From Candidatus Bathyarchaeota archaeon (GTDB lineage Archaea; Thermoproteota; Bathyarchaeia; Bathyarchaeales; Bathycorpusculaceae): a DNA stretch of 64,000 nucleotides. A program made the position numbers and the translations under genes. Below the pieces are notes generated by a model, which was not told where the DNA came from, did no database searches, and saw nothing but the letters and a program-made list of their open reading frames with translations. Below are positions 28,892 through 36,289 of the stretch, one piece after another. The first letter of the stretch is position 1; the number at the start of each line of letters is the position of its first letter. Location of the stretch: positions 40,474-104,473 of the forward strand of contig JAMDCQ010000018.1 in NCBI GenBank assembly GCA_023488905.1. Direction: 5' to 3'.

Positions 28892-29683
28892 TTGGATTCT
28901 ACACGTAAGAAGAGAAGTAGTGCTATCGGATTTGCCGCGGTTTTCTTAGGTATTGGGGCAGTTTTGCTTGTTTTTTCTTTGCTGTTTGAGTTGCAGGTTT
29001 TAGCCTTCATCGGGTTAGGCTTAACCTTTTGGGGCGCCGTTTTTGCTCTCACAAGAGACGGAAAATACGTAGACAGCAGCCTACTTGACGGCACCGCATT
29101 ATTCAACTACACCACAATTGACCGAATGCTCACCGACTTAAAGAACAAAGGACAAGCCTACTATATACCAGCTTACCCAAAGGACGTGTTTCTGCCAGAC
29201 TATCTAAAAAAATTAAGAGACCCCGTTGTGTTTATCTCTGAAACCTTCAAAGATAAACTCATAGTTGATGACTTAGCTTCGGGCAAATTCATGTCTGCAC
29301 AAGCGAACGGATTTTTCATTTCTTCCCCTGGCGCAGCCATTATGAGTCAAGTGGAGAAGCAACTGCACCTTGACTTAAGCAAAATCAGCTTAGGTGAACT
29401 AGCTGAAATATTCCCAAAATATCTAACAGAAACGTTGAATTTGACCAGAAACGCGCAGATGACGTTGACTCCTGACGGTGCCAACTTCAAAGCTACAGGT
29501 ATCCTCTACGACAGCCTCTACGCAGCGGAGGGCAAACCTAAAAGCGTCAACATCTTAGGCTGCCCAGTCGTGAGTGCTGTGGCTTCAGCACTTGCTAAAG
29601 TATCAGGAAAAACAGTTGTCATTAAAAATCAACTGGCCATGCATGGAAATAACGTCAGCGCAGATTTTAGTTTCGTTGAGTGA
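28892..29683 (+). CDS. Hypothetical archaeal protein with two N-terminal membrane helices
   Basis: A 263-residue protein of unknown function. Residues about 12-55 form two hydrophobic helices. The rest (about 60-263) is soluble with a mixed alpha/beta pattern and a segment reading GFFISSPGAAIM. GGAGG (28879-28883) lies eight bases before a TTG at 28892, which I prefer to a TTG that overlaps the ribosome-binding site. It follows the flippase by 32 bases and is followed closely by a small membrane protein, so it is probably part of the same transcript. Confidence 0.7.
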   Translation: MDSTRKKRSSAIGFAAVFLGIGAVLLVFSLLFELQVLAFIGLGLTFWGAVFALTRDGKYVDSSLLDGTALFNYTTIDRMLTDLKNKGQAYYIPAYPKDVFLPDYLKKLRDPVVFISETFKDKLIVDDLASGKFMSAQANGFFISSPGAAIMSQVEKQLHLDLSKISLGELAEIFPKYLTETLNLTRNAQMTLTPDGANFKATGILYDSLYAAEGKPKSVNILGCPVVSAVASALAKVSGKTVVIKNQLAMHGNNVSADFSFVE

Positions 29684-29687
29684 GAAG

Positions 29688-29894
29688 ATGAATTTCCCTC
29701 TAACAATTTCTGATATTGGTCTCTGGCTTGCAGTAGCTGCCATTGTTCTTCTTGTTACGTCTGAGTTGCTGTATTCGTCTCCGAGTTATGCGTCGCGAAT
29801 TGTGCTTGATAAGCGGTTACTTAGGCTGATTGCGATTGGCTGCGGTTTCGGTTTTCTTTTAACTGTTCTTATGCGCACGACCGGAGTGGGCTAA
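29688..29894 (+). CDS. Small two-helix membrane protein
   Basis: A 68-residue protein with hydrophobic helices at about 10-28 and 46-62 separated by a basic loop. It starts four bases after the upstream gene (29688 ATG, preceded by GTGAGAAG). I do not recognise the family. It is probably a membrane partner of the upstream hypothetical protein. Confidence 0.6.
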   Translation: MNFPLTISDIGLWLAVAAIVLLVTSELLYSSPSYASRIVLDKRLLRLIAIGCGFGFLLTVLMRTTGVG

Positions 29895-30036
29895 GTCCCT
29901 CAACGTTGCAATACCGAATTGATCGTTTTTCGTTTTGAGTAGTGCATCGAAAATTTTGTGTCCGTTAGTTTTTCTGTCAACCACACGGGTTGCGGCTAAC
30001 GTTCACCTAAAGTTGACCCTAACCCTTAATAGCAAA

Positions 30037-30065
30037 GTAAACCTGCTTTTTTTGGTTTACGGAGG
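30037..30065 (+). promoter_or_regulatory. Hairpin abutting the ribosome-binding site
   Basis: GTAAACC (30037-30043) and GGTTTAC (30054-30060) are perfect inverted repeats with a ten-base, T-rich loop. The hairpin is immediately followed by the Shine-Dalgarno GGAGG at 30061-30065 of the next gene. A TATA-like CCTTAATAG lies just upstream. It could act as an operator or an RNA structure controlling ribosome access. Confidence 0.45.
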
Positions 30066-30072
30066 ACGCCAC

Positions 30073-30774
30073 TTGTTTGCAGTCGGGCACATGGCAATCG
30101 CTTACTTGCTAGGCAAAGGGTCATCGAAAGCGCTGCATACCCAAATCAACATACCCATAATCCTCGTACTCTCCATACTGCCCGACATCGATATCGTTTT
30201 TGATTTTTTATTCGGCGTCAATATACACAGAGGCCCAACACACTCCGTTGTCGTGGCAGCGTTAGTGTTTATCCCATTCTTCATTCACTACGGTAAGAAA
30301 GCAATCCCCTATTTCCTTGCGTTAATTTCGCACTCAGTAATCGGTGACTTCTTCATAGCTGGACAACTACAGCTCTTTTGGCCGCTAAGTAGAGCGCGGT
30401 TTGGTCTCCATGAATTAGGGTCCTACTACATCGACATTTTTAGCCCTGTTAATTTGGCTCTTGAAGTATCGCTTTTCATTGTCGCCACAATAGTTCTGTA
30501 TAAAAGCCGTGATTGGAAAGTCTTCTTCAAACCAAAAACCACACATTTGATGCTCATCATCCCAATAACCACAGTTTTATTGCCAAGCACAATCGGTTAT
30601 CCCTTCAGTGAATCCCTGCTTATAACCGCGCCTGTCTTGGCGTTTGCGCATCTGTTTTACCTTGTGCTCTTCAGCATTGCAGTCTTGAAGACGTTTGTTT
30701 TCTTATATCGTAAATGTTTTGGGCACCAAAACGCCGAGATACCGCAAAGTGGTTTTCAACCAAAGACGATTTAG
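30073..30774 (+). CDS. Membrane-bound metal-dependent hydrolase (YdjM/DUF457-like)
   Basis: A 233-residue integral membrane protein of the LexA-binding, inner-membrane-associated hydrolase group. Putative metal ligands are seen in VGHMAIAYLL, LPDIDIVFD, HRGPTHS and LISHSVIGD, spaced as in the family. About five membrane helices are present. A TTG at 30073 is the likely start, with GGAGG at 30061-30065 seven bases upstream. Earlier in-frame codons read through the hairpin and lack a binding site. The substrate is unknown for the family. It is a single-gene unit. Confidence 0.8.
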   Translation: MFAVGHMAIAYLLGKGSSKALHTQINIPIILVLSILPDIDIVFDFLFGVNIHRGPTHSVVVAALVFIPFFIHYGKKAIPYFLALISHSVIGDFFIAGQLQLFWPLSRARFGLHELGSYYIDIFSPVNLALEVSLFIVATIVLYKSRDWKVFFKPKTTHLMLIIPITTVLLPSTIGYPFSESLLITAPVLAFAHLFYLVLFSIAVLKTFVFLYRKCFGHQNAEIPQSGFQPKTI

Positions 30775-30879
30775 CGTGATTCTTCGCCTTTTTTTATGTT
30801 CATCTCAATGAACGCTCACATTATGAGCATTTATAGGGGGAGAGGGGCCTCGCTGAGAGTAACAACCCGCTCAACATAT

Positions 30880-30985
30880 GTGCCTGTTCTGCTTGCGGAA
30901 CCAACCACAACCAACCTGCAATCCAAACCCAACGCGGAACCCAAAACGCAATCCGCCGCGCAATCAACTGGTTGTTGTTGAAACA
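30880..30985 (+). repeat. Dispersed repeat family B, copy 1
   Basis: This element shares its core with minus-strand sequences at 46590-46670 and 59545-59630 (pattern CACAACCAACCTGC followed by CCAAACCCAACGCGGA). In one frame it reads NICACSACGTNHNQPAIQ, giving Cys pairs, but no start codon precedes it and a TAG lies upstream. The rest of the gap 30775-31159 shows only an inverted repeat GTTCAT/ATGAAC near 30802-30817 and no gene. Confidence 0.45.
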
Positions 30986-31159
30986 AGAGGGGTCCACGGC
31001 AACAACAACTAATAAAAAATTTTGTGATTAAACAACTCTTATGTGCCCGCCGCAGATGCACCCAAAAAGCTCCAATGGTCAAACCTCACGCATCCAAAAA
31101 ACCGAATCAAAATCCTGCAGAACTGGGCTTTTCCAACAAAAAAGCTCCATAAAAACTAA

Positions 31160-31169
31160 AGGTATATAT
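31160..31169 (+). promoter_or_regulatory. TATA box of the 5S rRNA gene
   Basis: AGGTATATAT preceded by AACTAAA (BRE-like), centred about 28 bases before the predicted 5S start. This is the normal archaeal spacing. Confidence 0.7.
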
Positions 31170-31193
31170 GGGAATGTTGAACAGTTAGGTTTG

Positions 31194-31314
31194 GTTTGCC
31201 GGTCATAGGGCACGGGTTCCACCTGATCCCATTCCGAACTCAGAAGTTAAACCGTGTTCCGTTCCCAGCTGTAGTGTGGTCTTAGGCCACGTGAACCTGG
31301 GAAAGCTGGCAACC
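31194..31314 (+). rRNA. rrf: 5S ribosomal RNA
   Basis: The conserved core CCATTCCGAACTCAGAAG and the AAACCGTG segment identify a 5S rRNA. The ends pair: TTGCCGGT near 31196-31203 with GCTGGCAA at 31305-31312 gives helix I. Size is about 121 bases. It stands alone, with no 16S, 23S or tRNA nearby, as is common in archaea with split rRNA genes. Exact ends are uncertain by two or three bases. A strong TATA box precedes it and a T-rich tract (CCTTTTCTCGTTTCTC) follows. Confidence 0.95.
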
Positions 31315-31328
31315 TTTTCTCGTTTCTC
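31313..31328 (+). terminator. T-rich terminator of the 5S rRNA gene
   Basis: Pyrimidine-rich CCTTTTCTCGTTTCTC directly after the 5S 3' end, as expected for archaeal termination. Confidence 0.55.
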
Positions 31329-31344
31329 GCAATCTTCCTACTTA

Positions 31345-31387
31345 TTCAGAGCATATTCAACTCTGAATTGGCATACCCTTATAAATA
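31345..31387 (+). promoter_or_regulatory. Inverted repeat and TATA box upstream of DUF1512 gene
   Basis: TTCAGAG (31345-31351) and CTCTGAA (31361-31367) are a perfect seven-base inverted repeat. A TATA box CTTATAAATA follows at 31378-31387, about 35 bases before the GTG start. The repeat may be an operator for the DUF1512 transcript or part of the 5S terminator. Confidence 0.5.
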
Positions 31388-31422
31388 ACCAATAATAGTT
31401 TTTGAAAGAAGTGGTGTAAAAA

Positions 31423-32535
31423 GTGAGCTTTATCCCCGGCAACGATTCGCCAATCTTACAAATACTCAGCTTAGGCATGTATGTGTTCTTCATAATCTTC
31501 ATCTTCTATGGTCAACGCATCCAAATGTACGTGATGGTGCGAGAAGTTGAAAACAGCCTCCATAAACTTAGGATCATAAAAGAGGAAGGCAGAAAAACCG
31601 CCATCGAAGCCATAAAAGAAATCGGCAAGCCAACCGCTGACCCCTCTGCACGTGTTGACCGTTACCTTGAATACTTCACCATAGGTCCTCAGAGCATGGA
31701 CCCAGCAGGTATTGTGCACAAACTCGACCACATATTAGACACCAGAGACGAACGGCTAAAAGAAGACGTCAGAATCATGGCGCCCGAAGCAGCAAACAAC
31801 GACGTCCAAATCAACAACTTAGAGAACACCCTCGAAGCAGCCATGGCACTCAACTACATCTACAAAGTTGTACGCCACTACTACATCCAAGGCAAAAAGA
31901 CACTCAGCCTCTACGTCATCATGCAGCTCCAAATGATACTGCCTTTGGTTATGAAAGAGGCAGAAGCATATGCCTCAGCACTAAAAGCCTTCGCTTACGG
32001 CCAACCCATCGGAGACGGCGTTGGGCCTCTCATCGCATCTAAATTGATGCATGGCTACGAAGTCCGCAAGGTTCCCAAAGACTGCGTCGTGGCATCCGTT
32101 CCATTTGAAGGACGCAACGCTTTGGTCTTAAAAGCTGAAGGTCCAGGCGGAAACGTCGGTAAACCGGGTGATGCTATCGAGCATGTCATCGAAGAGCAGC
32201 AAGGCAACATCGCCTGCCTAATCATGATTGACGCCGGCTTAAAGCTGGAAGGCGAATTAGTCGGTGAAGTCTCAGAAGGCATCGGCGCAGCCATCGGCGG
32301 CCCAGGTGTAGACCAATTCAAGATAGAAGCCAAACTAACAAAATACAAGATACGAAACTACGCAGTAATCGTAAAAGAGGACGTGGGCGACGCAGTTTCA
32401 CCTATGCGCAAAGAAATCAACGATGCAGTCGACAAAGTAATCGAACGCGTACGAGACGTAGTTAAGGAACGCACCAAAGAAGGCGACACCATCCTAATCG
32501 TCGGCGTCGGCAACAGCATCGGAGTTGGTCAATAA
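31423..32535 (+). CDS. DUF1512 family membrane-anchored protein
   Basis: A 370-residue protein matching the archaeal DUF1512 family. Residues about 10-30 are a single membrane helix (SLGMYVFFIIFIFYG). A cytoplasmic domain follows with helices at about 45-190, and a C-terminal alpha/beta domain with GPGGNVGKPGDAI, LIMIDAGLKLEGE and ILIVGVGNSIGVGQ. The GTG at 31423 comes soon after a TATA box, so the leader is very short. Function of the family is unknown. It is restricted mainly to archaea. It overlaps the start of the next gene's possible ATG (TAATG), indicating an operon. Confidence 0.85.
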   Translation: MSFIPGNDSPILQILSLGMYVFFIIFIFYGQRIQMYVMVREVENSLHKLRIIKEEGRKTAIEAIKEIGKPTADPSARVDRYLEYFTIGPQSMDPAGIVHKLDHILDTRDERLKEDVRIMAPEAANNDVQINNLENTLEAAMALNYIYKVVRHYYIQGKKTLSLYVIMQLQMILPLVMKEAEAYASALKAFAYGQPIGDGVGPLIASKLMHGYEVRKVPKDCVVASVPFEGRNALVLKAEGPGGNVGKPGDAIEHVIEEQQGNIACLIMIDAGLKLEGELVGEVSEGIGAAIGGPGVDQFKIEAKLTKYKIRNYAVIVKEDVGDAVSPMRKEINDAVDKVIERVRDVVKERTKEGDTILIVGVGNSIGVGQ

Positions 32536-32549
32536 TGAGGTTAAACAAA

Positions 32550-32975
32550 ATGGCACAACAGACACAGCAATCCGGTCAAAGCAACAAAATCGGCAACTAC
32601 CTACTGCTAATCGTGTTTGTCGTCTTGGCGCTCTCAGTCGTAGCGTTGTTCGTGGCAGTTGAGACATACTTCATAGGCGACATCATAGCCGCAGGCATAT
32701 TTGCAGGCATAGGCGGAATCGCACTGGCCATATGTCTGTTTCTACTCTACCAGTACAGACGCCAAGCAACAGAAGTAAAGATCGATATCCCAAAAGTCAT
32801 GACTACCATCGAATGCCAAAACAAAGGCTGCGCCAACAAAACCATCAGAGAATTCCAACGCGGTGACTACATCTTCAAAGACCTTGACGTTGCCTGCCCC
32901 AAATGCGGCGGCAAACAAATGATAACGGCCATCTACAAAGAAGTCAAAGTCAAAGAAAAAACCTACTCCGTCTAA
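32550..32975 (+). CDS. Small membrane protein with C-terminal zinc ribbon
   Basis: A 141-residue protein. Residues about 12-75 hold two membrane helices. The C-terminal 60 residues contain a likely zinc ribbon made of CQNKGC and, about 30 residues later, CPKCGG. The ATG at 32550 has TGAGGT seven bases upstream. An ATG at 32535 overlapping the previous stop is the alternative. Co-transcription with DUF1512 suggests that the two form a membrane complex. No enzymatic motif is seen. Confidence 0.75.
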   Translation: MAQQTQQSGQSNKIGNYLLLIVFVVLALSVVALFVAVETYFIGDIIAAGIFAGIGGIALAICLFLLYQYRRQATEVKIDIPKVMTTIECQNKGCANKTIREFQRGDYIFKDLDVACPKCGGKQMITAIYKEVKVKEKTYSV

Positions 32976-32981
32976 GACGGG

Positions 32982-33884
32982 TCAGGTTAAAACTTCACAT
33001 CCATCTTCTTTTATTAACAAAGTATGCTCGGCTTGAGCTACCGGTTTTTTGCTTGCTTCAACAAAAACTGGGTAAGCCATGATTGTTTTTGATGCTAAGA
33101 GTTCTTTGAATGCGGCTTTATGTTTTTCTTGAGGCAGCACGTCGATGATCCATCGTTCTGCAAAGGGCAAGGTATGGAAATTAGTTTCAATGTATTTCGC
33201 TAGTTTCTTGGCTAAGTCTGTTTTGAGCGATTTCGTTTTTAGGTACCGGTAAATTGTCTTTTGCGAGGTATCATCTACGCGTGCAATGGCTTCGGGTAAC
33301 GTGACGAAGGGTTCAACTGCGTAGATTCCGCCGGTTTCTACCCTGTGCGGGTTGAAGCCCGAAACGCTTGGAATTGAGGTGCCTGCATGGATGAGGTATC
33401 TGCCGACGCTGTGCCCTGTGAGGTTACTGATTGGTTTAAAGCCCCGGTTTTTGATGGTTTTCTCCACTAGCGCGCCGATGTCGCCGAGTTGCATGTTGCC
33501 GCGGATATTTTCTATGACTGTTTTGAGGGCAAGTTCTGCAGTGGCGGTCATGGCGCGGCCTTCAGAGTTAAACGCTGCGGTGAACGCGGTGTCTGTGACG
33601 TAGCCGTCTACATGCACGCCTATATCCACCTTAACGGTTGACCCCGCTGGAATCGTGGCTTTGTCGCCTGGGGTTGCTGTGTAGTGTGCGGTGACTTCGT
33701 TTATGCTTACGTTAACTGGAAACGCTGGTTTACCTCCCTTGCTGCGGATAAGCCCTTCAGCTTTTTCGCAAACCATAAGTATGGGCATATTTTCCGTAAC
33801 GAAGCTACGCATTTCTTCGCGGGTTTCCCTAAGAATCCTGCCTGAGAGACGAAACTTTTCTAGCTCTTCTTTGTCGTATGGCAT
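32982..33884 (-). CDS. map: Methionine aminopeptidase, type II (archaeal)
   Basis: A 300-residue enzyme that removes the initiator Met from new proteins. The five metal ligands of type II enzymes can be placed: D87 and D98 in VKVDIGVHVDGYVTDTA, H157 in LTGHSVGRYLIH, E190 in GIYAVEPFVT and E285 in QAEHTLLI. Length fits the archaeal type II enzyme. The start is the ATG at 33884 (MPYDKEEL). A GTG nine bases upstream is possible. A TATA-like ATTTAAG lies just upstream, so the mRNA is nearly leaderless. It is convergent with the zinc-ribbon gene. Confidence 0.96.
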   Translation of the reverse strand: MPYDKEELEKFRLSGRILRETREEMRSFVTENMPILMVCEKAEGLIRSKGGKPAFPVNVSINEVTAHYTATPGDKATIPAGSTVKVDIGVHVDGYVTDTAFTAAFNSEGRAMTATAELALKTVIENIRGNMQLGDIGALVEKTIKNRGFKPISNLTGHSVGRYLIHAGTSIPSVSGFNPHRVETGGIYAVEPFVTLPEAIARVDDTSQKTIYRYLKTKSLKTDLAKKLAKYIETNFHTLPFAERWIIDVLPQEKHKAAFKELLASKTIMAYPVFVEASKKPVAQAEHTLLIKEDGCEVLT

Positions 33885-34108
33885 CGAAATCACTGATGAA
33901 TATTTGGTTAAACGCAGTGCACCCTTAAATGCATAACCACTGCAAACATTTTTACTCTATGGCGAGAAAGAAGGCGTTGCCGGGCGCTTGCGTTTTTTGG
34001 TGGTTCCTCAGCGTGTGTTCGAAAGTTGAATTTACAAGTATGTTAAGTCAACTTTGCAAAAAGTTTTATCTTCTCAGCGCTTCAATATAGGGTTACCAAG
34101 GGGAATGT

Positions 34109-34258
34109 ATGCAGAAGTTGGATGGTAAATTAAAAGCAGTTTTTCTGTTGTTTGTTCCAGTCCTTTGGCTTTCCGGTTGGGCCTTGATTTGGCTTGACAA
34201 CCAAATAAAATACGTTAAAACACGACACAAACCTCGTGCTGTTATTCGCCCTGCTTAA
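34109..34258 (+). CDS. Putative 49-residue single-helix membrane microprotein
   Basis: A short frame with an AAGGGG ribosome-binding site (34098-34103) five bases before the ATG. Residues about 9-30 form one hydrophobic helix with several Trp. The tail is basic (KYVKTRHKPRAVIRP). I do not recognise it. A minus-strand frame (34130-34420) overlaps it and has a CxxC pair, so the coding strand is not certain. The stretch 33885-34108 otherwise shows no supported gene. Confidence 0.45.
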   Translation: MQKLDGKLKAVFLLFVPVLWLSGWALIWLDNQIKYVKTRHKPRAVIRPA

Positions 34259-34459
34259 GCGTTCTGCTATATACTGATGCAAAAGTGGAGTTGAGCAAGC
34301 CAAGCCTTGTACCAGCAGATGCAAGGCACAAAAACGGCAGGTTATACCTCGCACTTGTTGGTTGCCTGACTTGCTCAAAGGGGTTGGTTTGCATCCAATC
34401 TTTATAGGTTCTCCATGCATTCCTACAAGACACCTATTCGCTGTTTTAGAATTTAAGTT

Positions 34460-34489
34460 GGTGTGACTGTAGCGCTACAGCAACACACC
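34460..34489. other. Long imperfect hairpin with a 14-base palindrome
   Basis: CTGTAGCGCTACAG (34467-34480) is a perfect palindrome flanked by GGTGTG (34460-34465) and CACACC (34484-34489), which also pair. It lies about 115 bases before mch. It could be an operator or a terminator for the upstream small gene. No gene is seen from 34259 to 34603 apart from the weak minus-strand frame noted above. Confidence 0.5.
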
Positions 34490-34603
34490 GATAGCACGCT
34501 TGCTTTTCACAGGAATGGTTTTCGGATGCAGAAACAGTTGGCTGCCGAGTTAACCTTAATATTTCAAAACATATCCAGTTAAGTTGCCTCAAAGGTGAAA
34601 GTC

Positions 34604-35569
34604 ATGGTTAAAGCATTAAGCGTAAACCAAACAGCATGGCAAAAAGCCCAACAATTCCTCGACAACCCCGACTATTACGGAGTAGAAATCACAAAATCAA
34701 CAGCCGGCGCCACCATAATTGACGCAGGCGTCAAAGCCTCAGGTGGCTTCGCAGCGGGGAAGCTTTTCACTGAACTCTGTTTAGGCGGTGCAGGAACCGT
34801 CGAGTTAGGCTACAAAAGCTACGGCGACCTAGATTTCCCATCCGTAACCATAACGTCCGATCACCCCACAGTCGCCATGTTAGGCAGCCAGTTTGCTGGT
34901 TGGCGCATCAAAGACGGCGACAACATCGCCATCGGCTCCGGACCCGCCCGCGCAATCGCACTTAAACCAAAAGAAATCTATGAAGAAATCCACTACACCG
35001 ACCAAAGTGACAAAGCCGTTATCACCTTGGAAAGCAACGTGCTTCCATCCGATGTTCTAATCGAGAAAGTCCTCAAAAACTGCCCCAACGTACCCGCACA
35101 AAACCTAATCGTCGTCGTTGCCCCAACCGCAAGCGTGGCAGGCCTCACACAGGTCACAGGGCGCGTTGTCGAAGTCGGCATCCACAAACTCCACACCCTC
35201 GGGCTAGACCCCAAAGCCATCCGCTACGCAATGGGTTATGCGCCGATTCCGCCTGTTGGCCCAGACTTCGAAGTTGCCATGGCAAGAACCAACGATGTCA
35301 TCCTCTACGGCGGAACAGTCTACTTAACAGTCGATTACGACGACGAAGCCAAACTGCAGCAAGTGGTTAAGGATGCGCCTTCTATTAATTCAAAAGACTA
35401 TGGTAAACCGTTCCTGCAAATCTTCCTAGATGCAGGTAAAGACTTCTACAAGATTGACCCCGGTCTATTTGCCCCTGCCGTCTTAATGATTAATAATGCC
35501 AAGAGTGGCAGAACATTCAAGGCGGGACAAATTAATCCTAAGGTGCTTACGCAAGCCTTAGGGTTCTAA
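34604..35569 (+). CDS. mch: Methenyltetrahydromethanopterin cyclohydrolase
   Basis: A 321-residue cytoplasmic enzyme that interconverts methenyl- and formyl-tetrahydromethanopterin. Family marks are LSVNQTAWQKAQ at the N-terminus, AGGKLF-like GGFAAGKLFTELCLGG, DHPTVAMLGSQFAGW, GSGPARAI and RYAMGYAPIPPVGPD. Length matches the family (about 315-320). AGGTGA lies six bases before the ATG at 34604. A GTG nine bases upstream is possible but would cover the binding site. It stands alone here, without other C1-pathway genes. It implies an H4MPT-linked C1 pathway (Wood-Ljungdahl methyl branch or formaldehyde oxidation), not methanogenesis by itself. Confidence 0.97.
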   Translation: MVKALSVNQTAWQKAQQFLDNPDYYGVEITKSTAGATIIDAGVKASGGFAAGKLFTELCLGGAGTVELGYKSYGDLDFPSVTITSDHPTVAMLGSQFAGWRIKDGDNIAIGSGPARAIALKPKEIYEEIHYTDQSDKAVITLESNVLPSDVLIEKVLKNCPNVPAQNLIVVVAPTASVAGLTQVTGRVVEVGIHKLHTLGLDPKAIRYAMGYAPIPPVGPDFEVAMARTNDVILYGGTVYLTVDYDDEAKLQQVVKDAPSINSKDYGKPFLQIFLDAGKDFYKIDPGLFAPAVLMINNAKSGRTFKAGQINPKVLTQALGF

Positions 35570-35578
35570 TTTTCTTTT

Positions 35579-36163
35579 TTATTGGAATTTTACTCTCGAC
35601 ATCACCAGTGCAGTTATGGCTATTGCAATCGGTATGGTGTAAAGAGCTACTATGGCATTGAAGATAGCGCCTAGAGGCAAGAATACTAACACTGCTTCCT
35701 GTGGCATCTCTAAACCAATTGGGTATGGTTGTGGCAACGCAAAATAGTTAATAACAGTCAATGCTAAGACGCGTAAAACGATTGCCAAGCCAGTTGATGA
35801 TGCAGTAAAAACTAAAATATGCTTGCGGAGATAGTTACCAAAGTTATCATCTTTGCATTTTCGTTTTGAAAGCCAGTATGGTAGATAGATTCCAACAAAC
35901 ATTGCCAGTACTGCAGCAAAGTTGTAGAATGGCCCCGAGGGCAAGTATCCCTGGAAGAATATTAGCAATATTAGAGTGTTAATGGCGCCTACGATTAAGC
36001 CTGAGCGGGGTCCAATCATTAGGAAAGCTGTGACAATGGGGATTTCCCAGAGTTGAAAGTAAAGGAAGGGGTATAGTGGGAAGGGTATTTTTGGTCCGTA
36101 TATGTTCAGTGCTGCTGCTAGAGCAGTGAAGATTATTATTAGTGAGAGGGCGCGAGTGTTCAT
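35579..36163 (-). CDS. ECF transporter S-component-like membrane protein, perhaps for riboflavin
   Basis: A 194-residue protein with about six membrane helices. The N-terminus (ALSLIIIFTALAAALNIY, GPKIPFPLYPFLYFQLWEIP) has the pattern of ECF S-components, and the IPFP...LWEIP block recalls riboflavin-type RibU. No ATPase or T-component is nearby, so it would use a shared ECF module. The ATG at 36163 has a GAGG sequence upstream. A frame extension to 36190 would read through the operator region. A riboflavin-pathway reductase lies about 1.4 kb away. Substrate is only a guess. Confidence 0.7.
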   Translation of the reverse strand: MNTRALSLIIIFTALAAALNIYGPKIPFPLYPFLYFQLWEIPIVTAFLMIGPRSGLIVGAINTLILLIFFQGYLPSGPFYNFAAVLAMFVGIYLPYWLSKRKCKDDNFGNYLRKHILVFTASSTGLAIVLRVLALTVINYFALPQPYPIGLEMPQEAVLVFLPLGAIFNAIVALYTIPIAIAITALVMSRVKFQ

Positions 36164-36191
36164 CTTGGTTCCTCGGTTGATGTTCAACATA

Positions 36192-36213
36192 AGCTACCTA
36201 TTTAAGAGTAGCT
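36192..36213 (-). promoter_or_regulatory. Inverted repeat flanking the TATA box of the S-component gene
   Basis: AGCTAC (36192-36197) and GTAGCT (36208-36213) enclose a minus-strand TATA box CTTAAATAG. A protein binding this repeat would block promoter access, suggesting repression, perhaps by the transported vitamin or a cofactor-sensing regulator. Confidence 0.5.
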
Positions 36214-36289
36214 ACTCAAAAAAGAGTGATGATGATTTGGGCTAAAATACATAAACCCCCACCACAACAATTACGTTAAGTGAAGCGCT

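Noticed and set aside
31194..31314. Expectation of 16S, 23S or tRNA genes near the 5S
   Set aside because: No conserved rRNA segments or tRNA T-loop/anticodon patterns were found on either strand nearby.
33959..34090. A 43-codon frame starting MARKKALPGAC
   Set aside because: No ribosome-binding site, unconvincing composition, and no family resemblance.
34130..34420. Minus-strand frame with GCKPTPLSKSGNQQ and a CRFC pair
   Set aside because: Weak start context and overlap with the better supported plus-strand microprotein. Kept only as a note.
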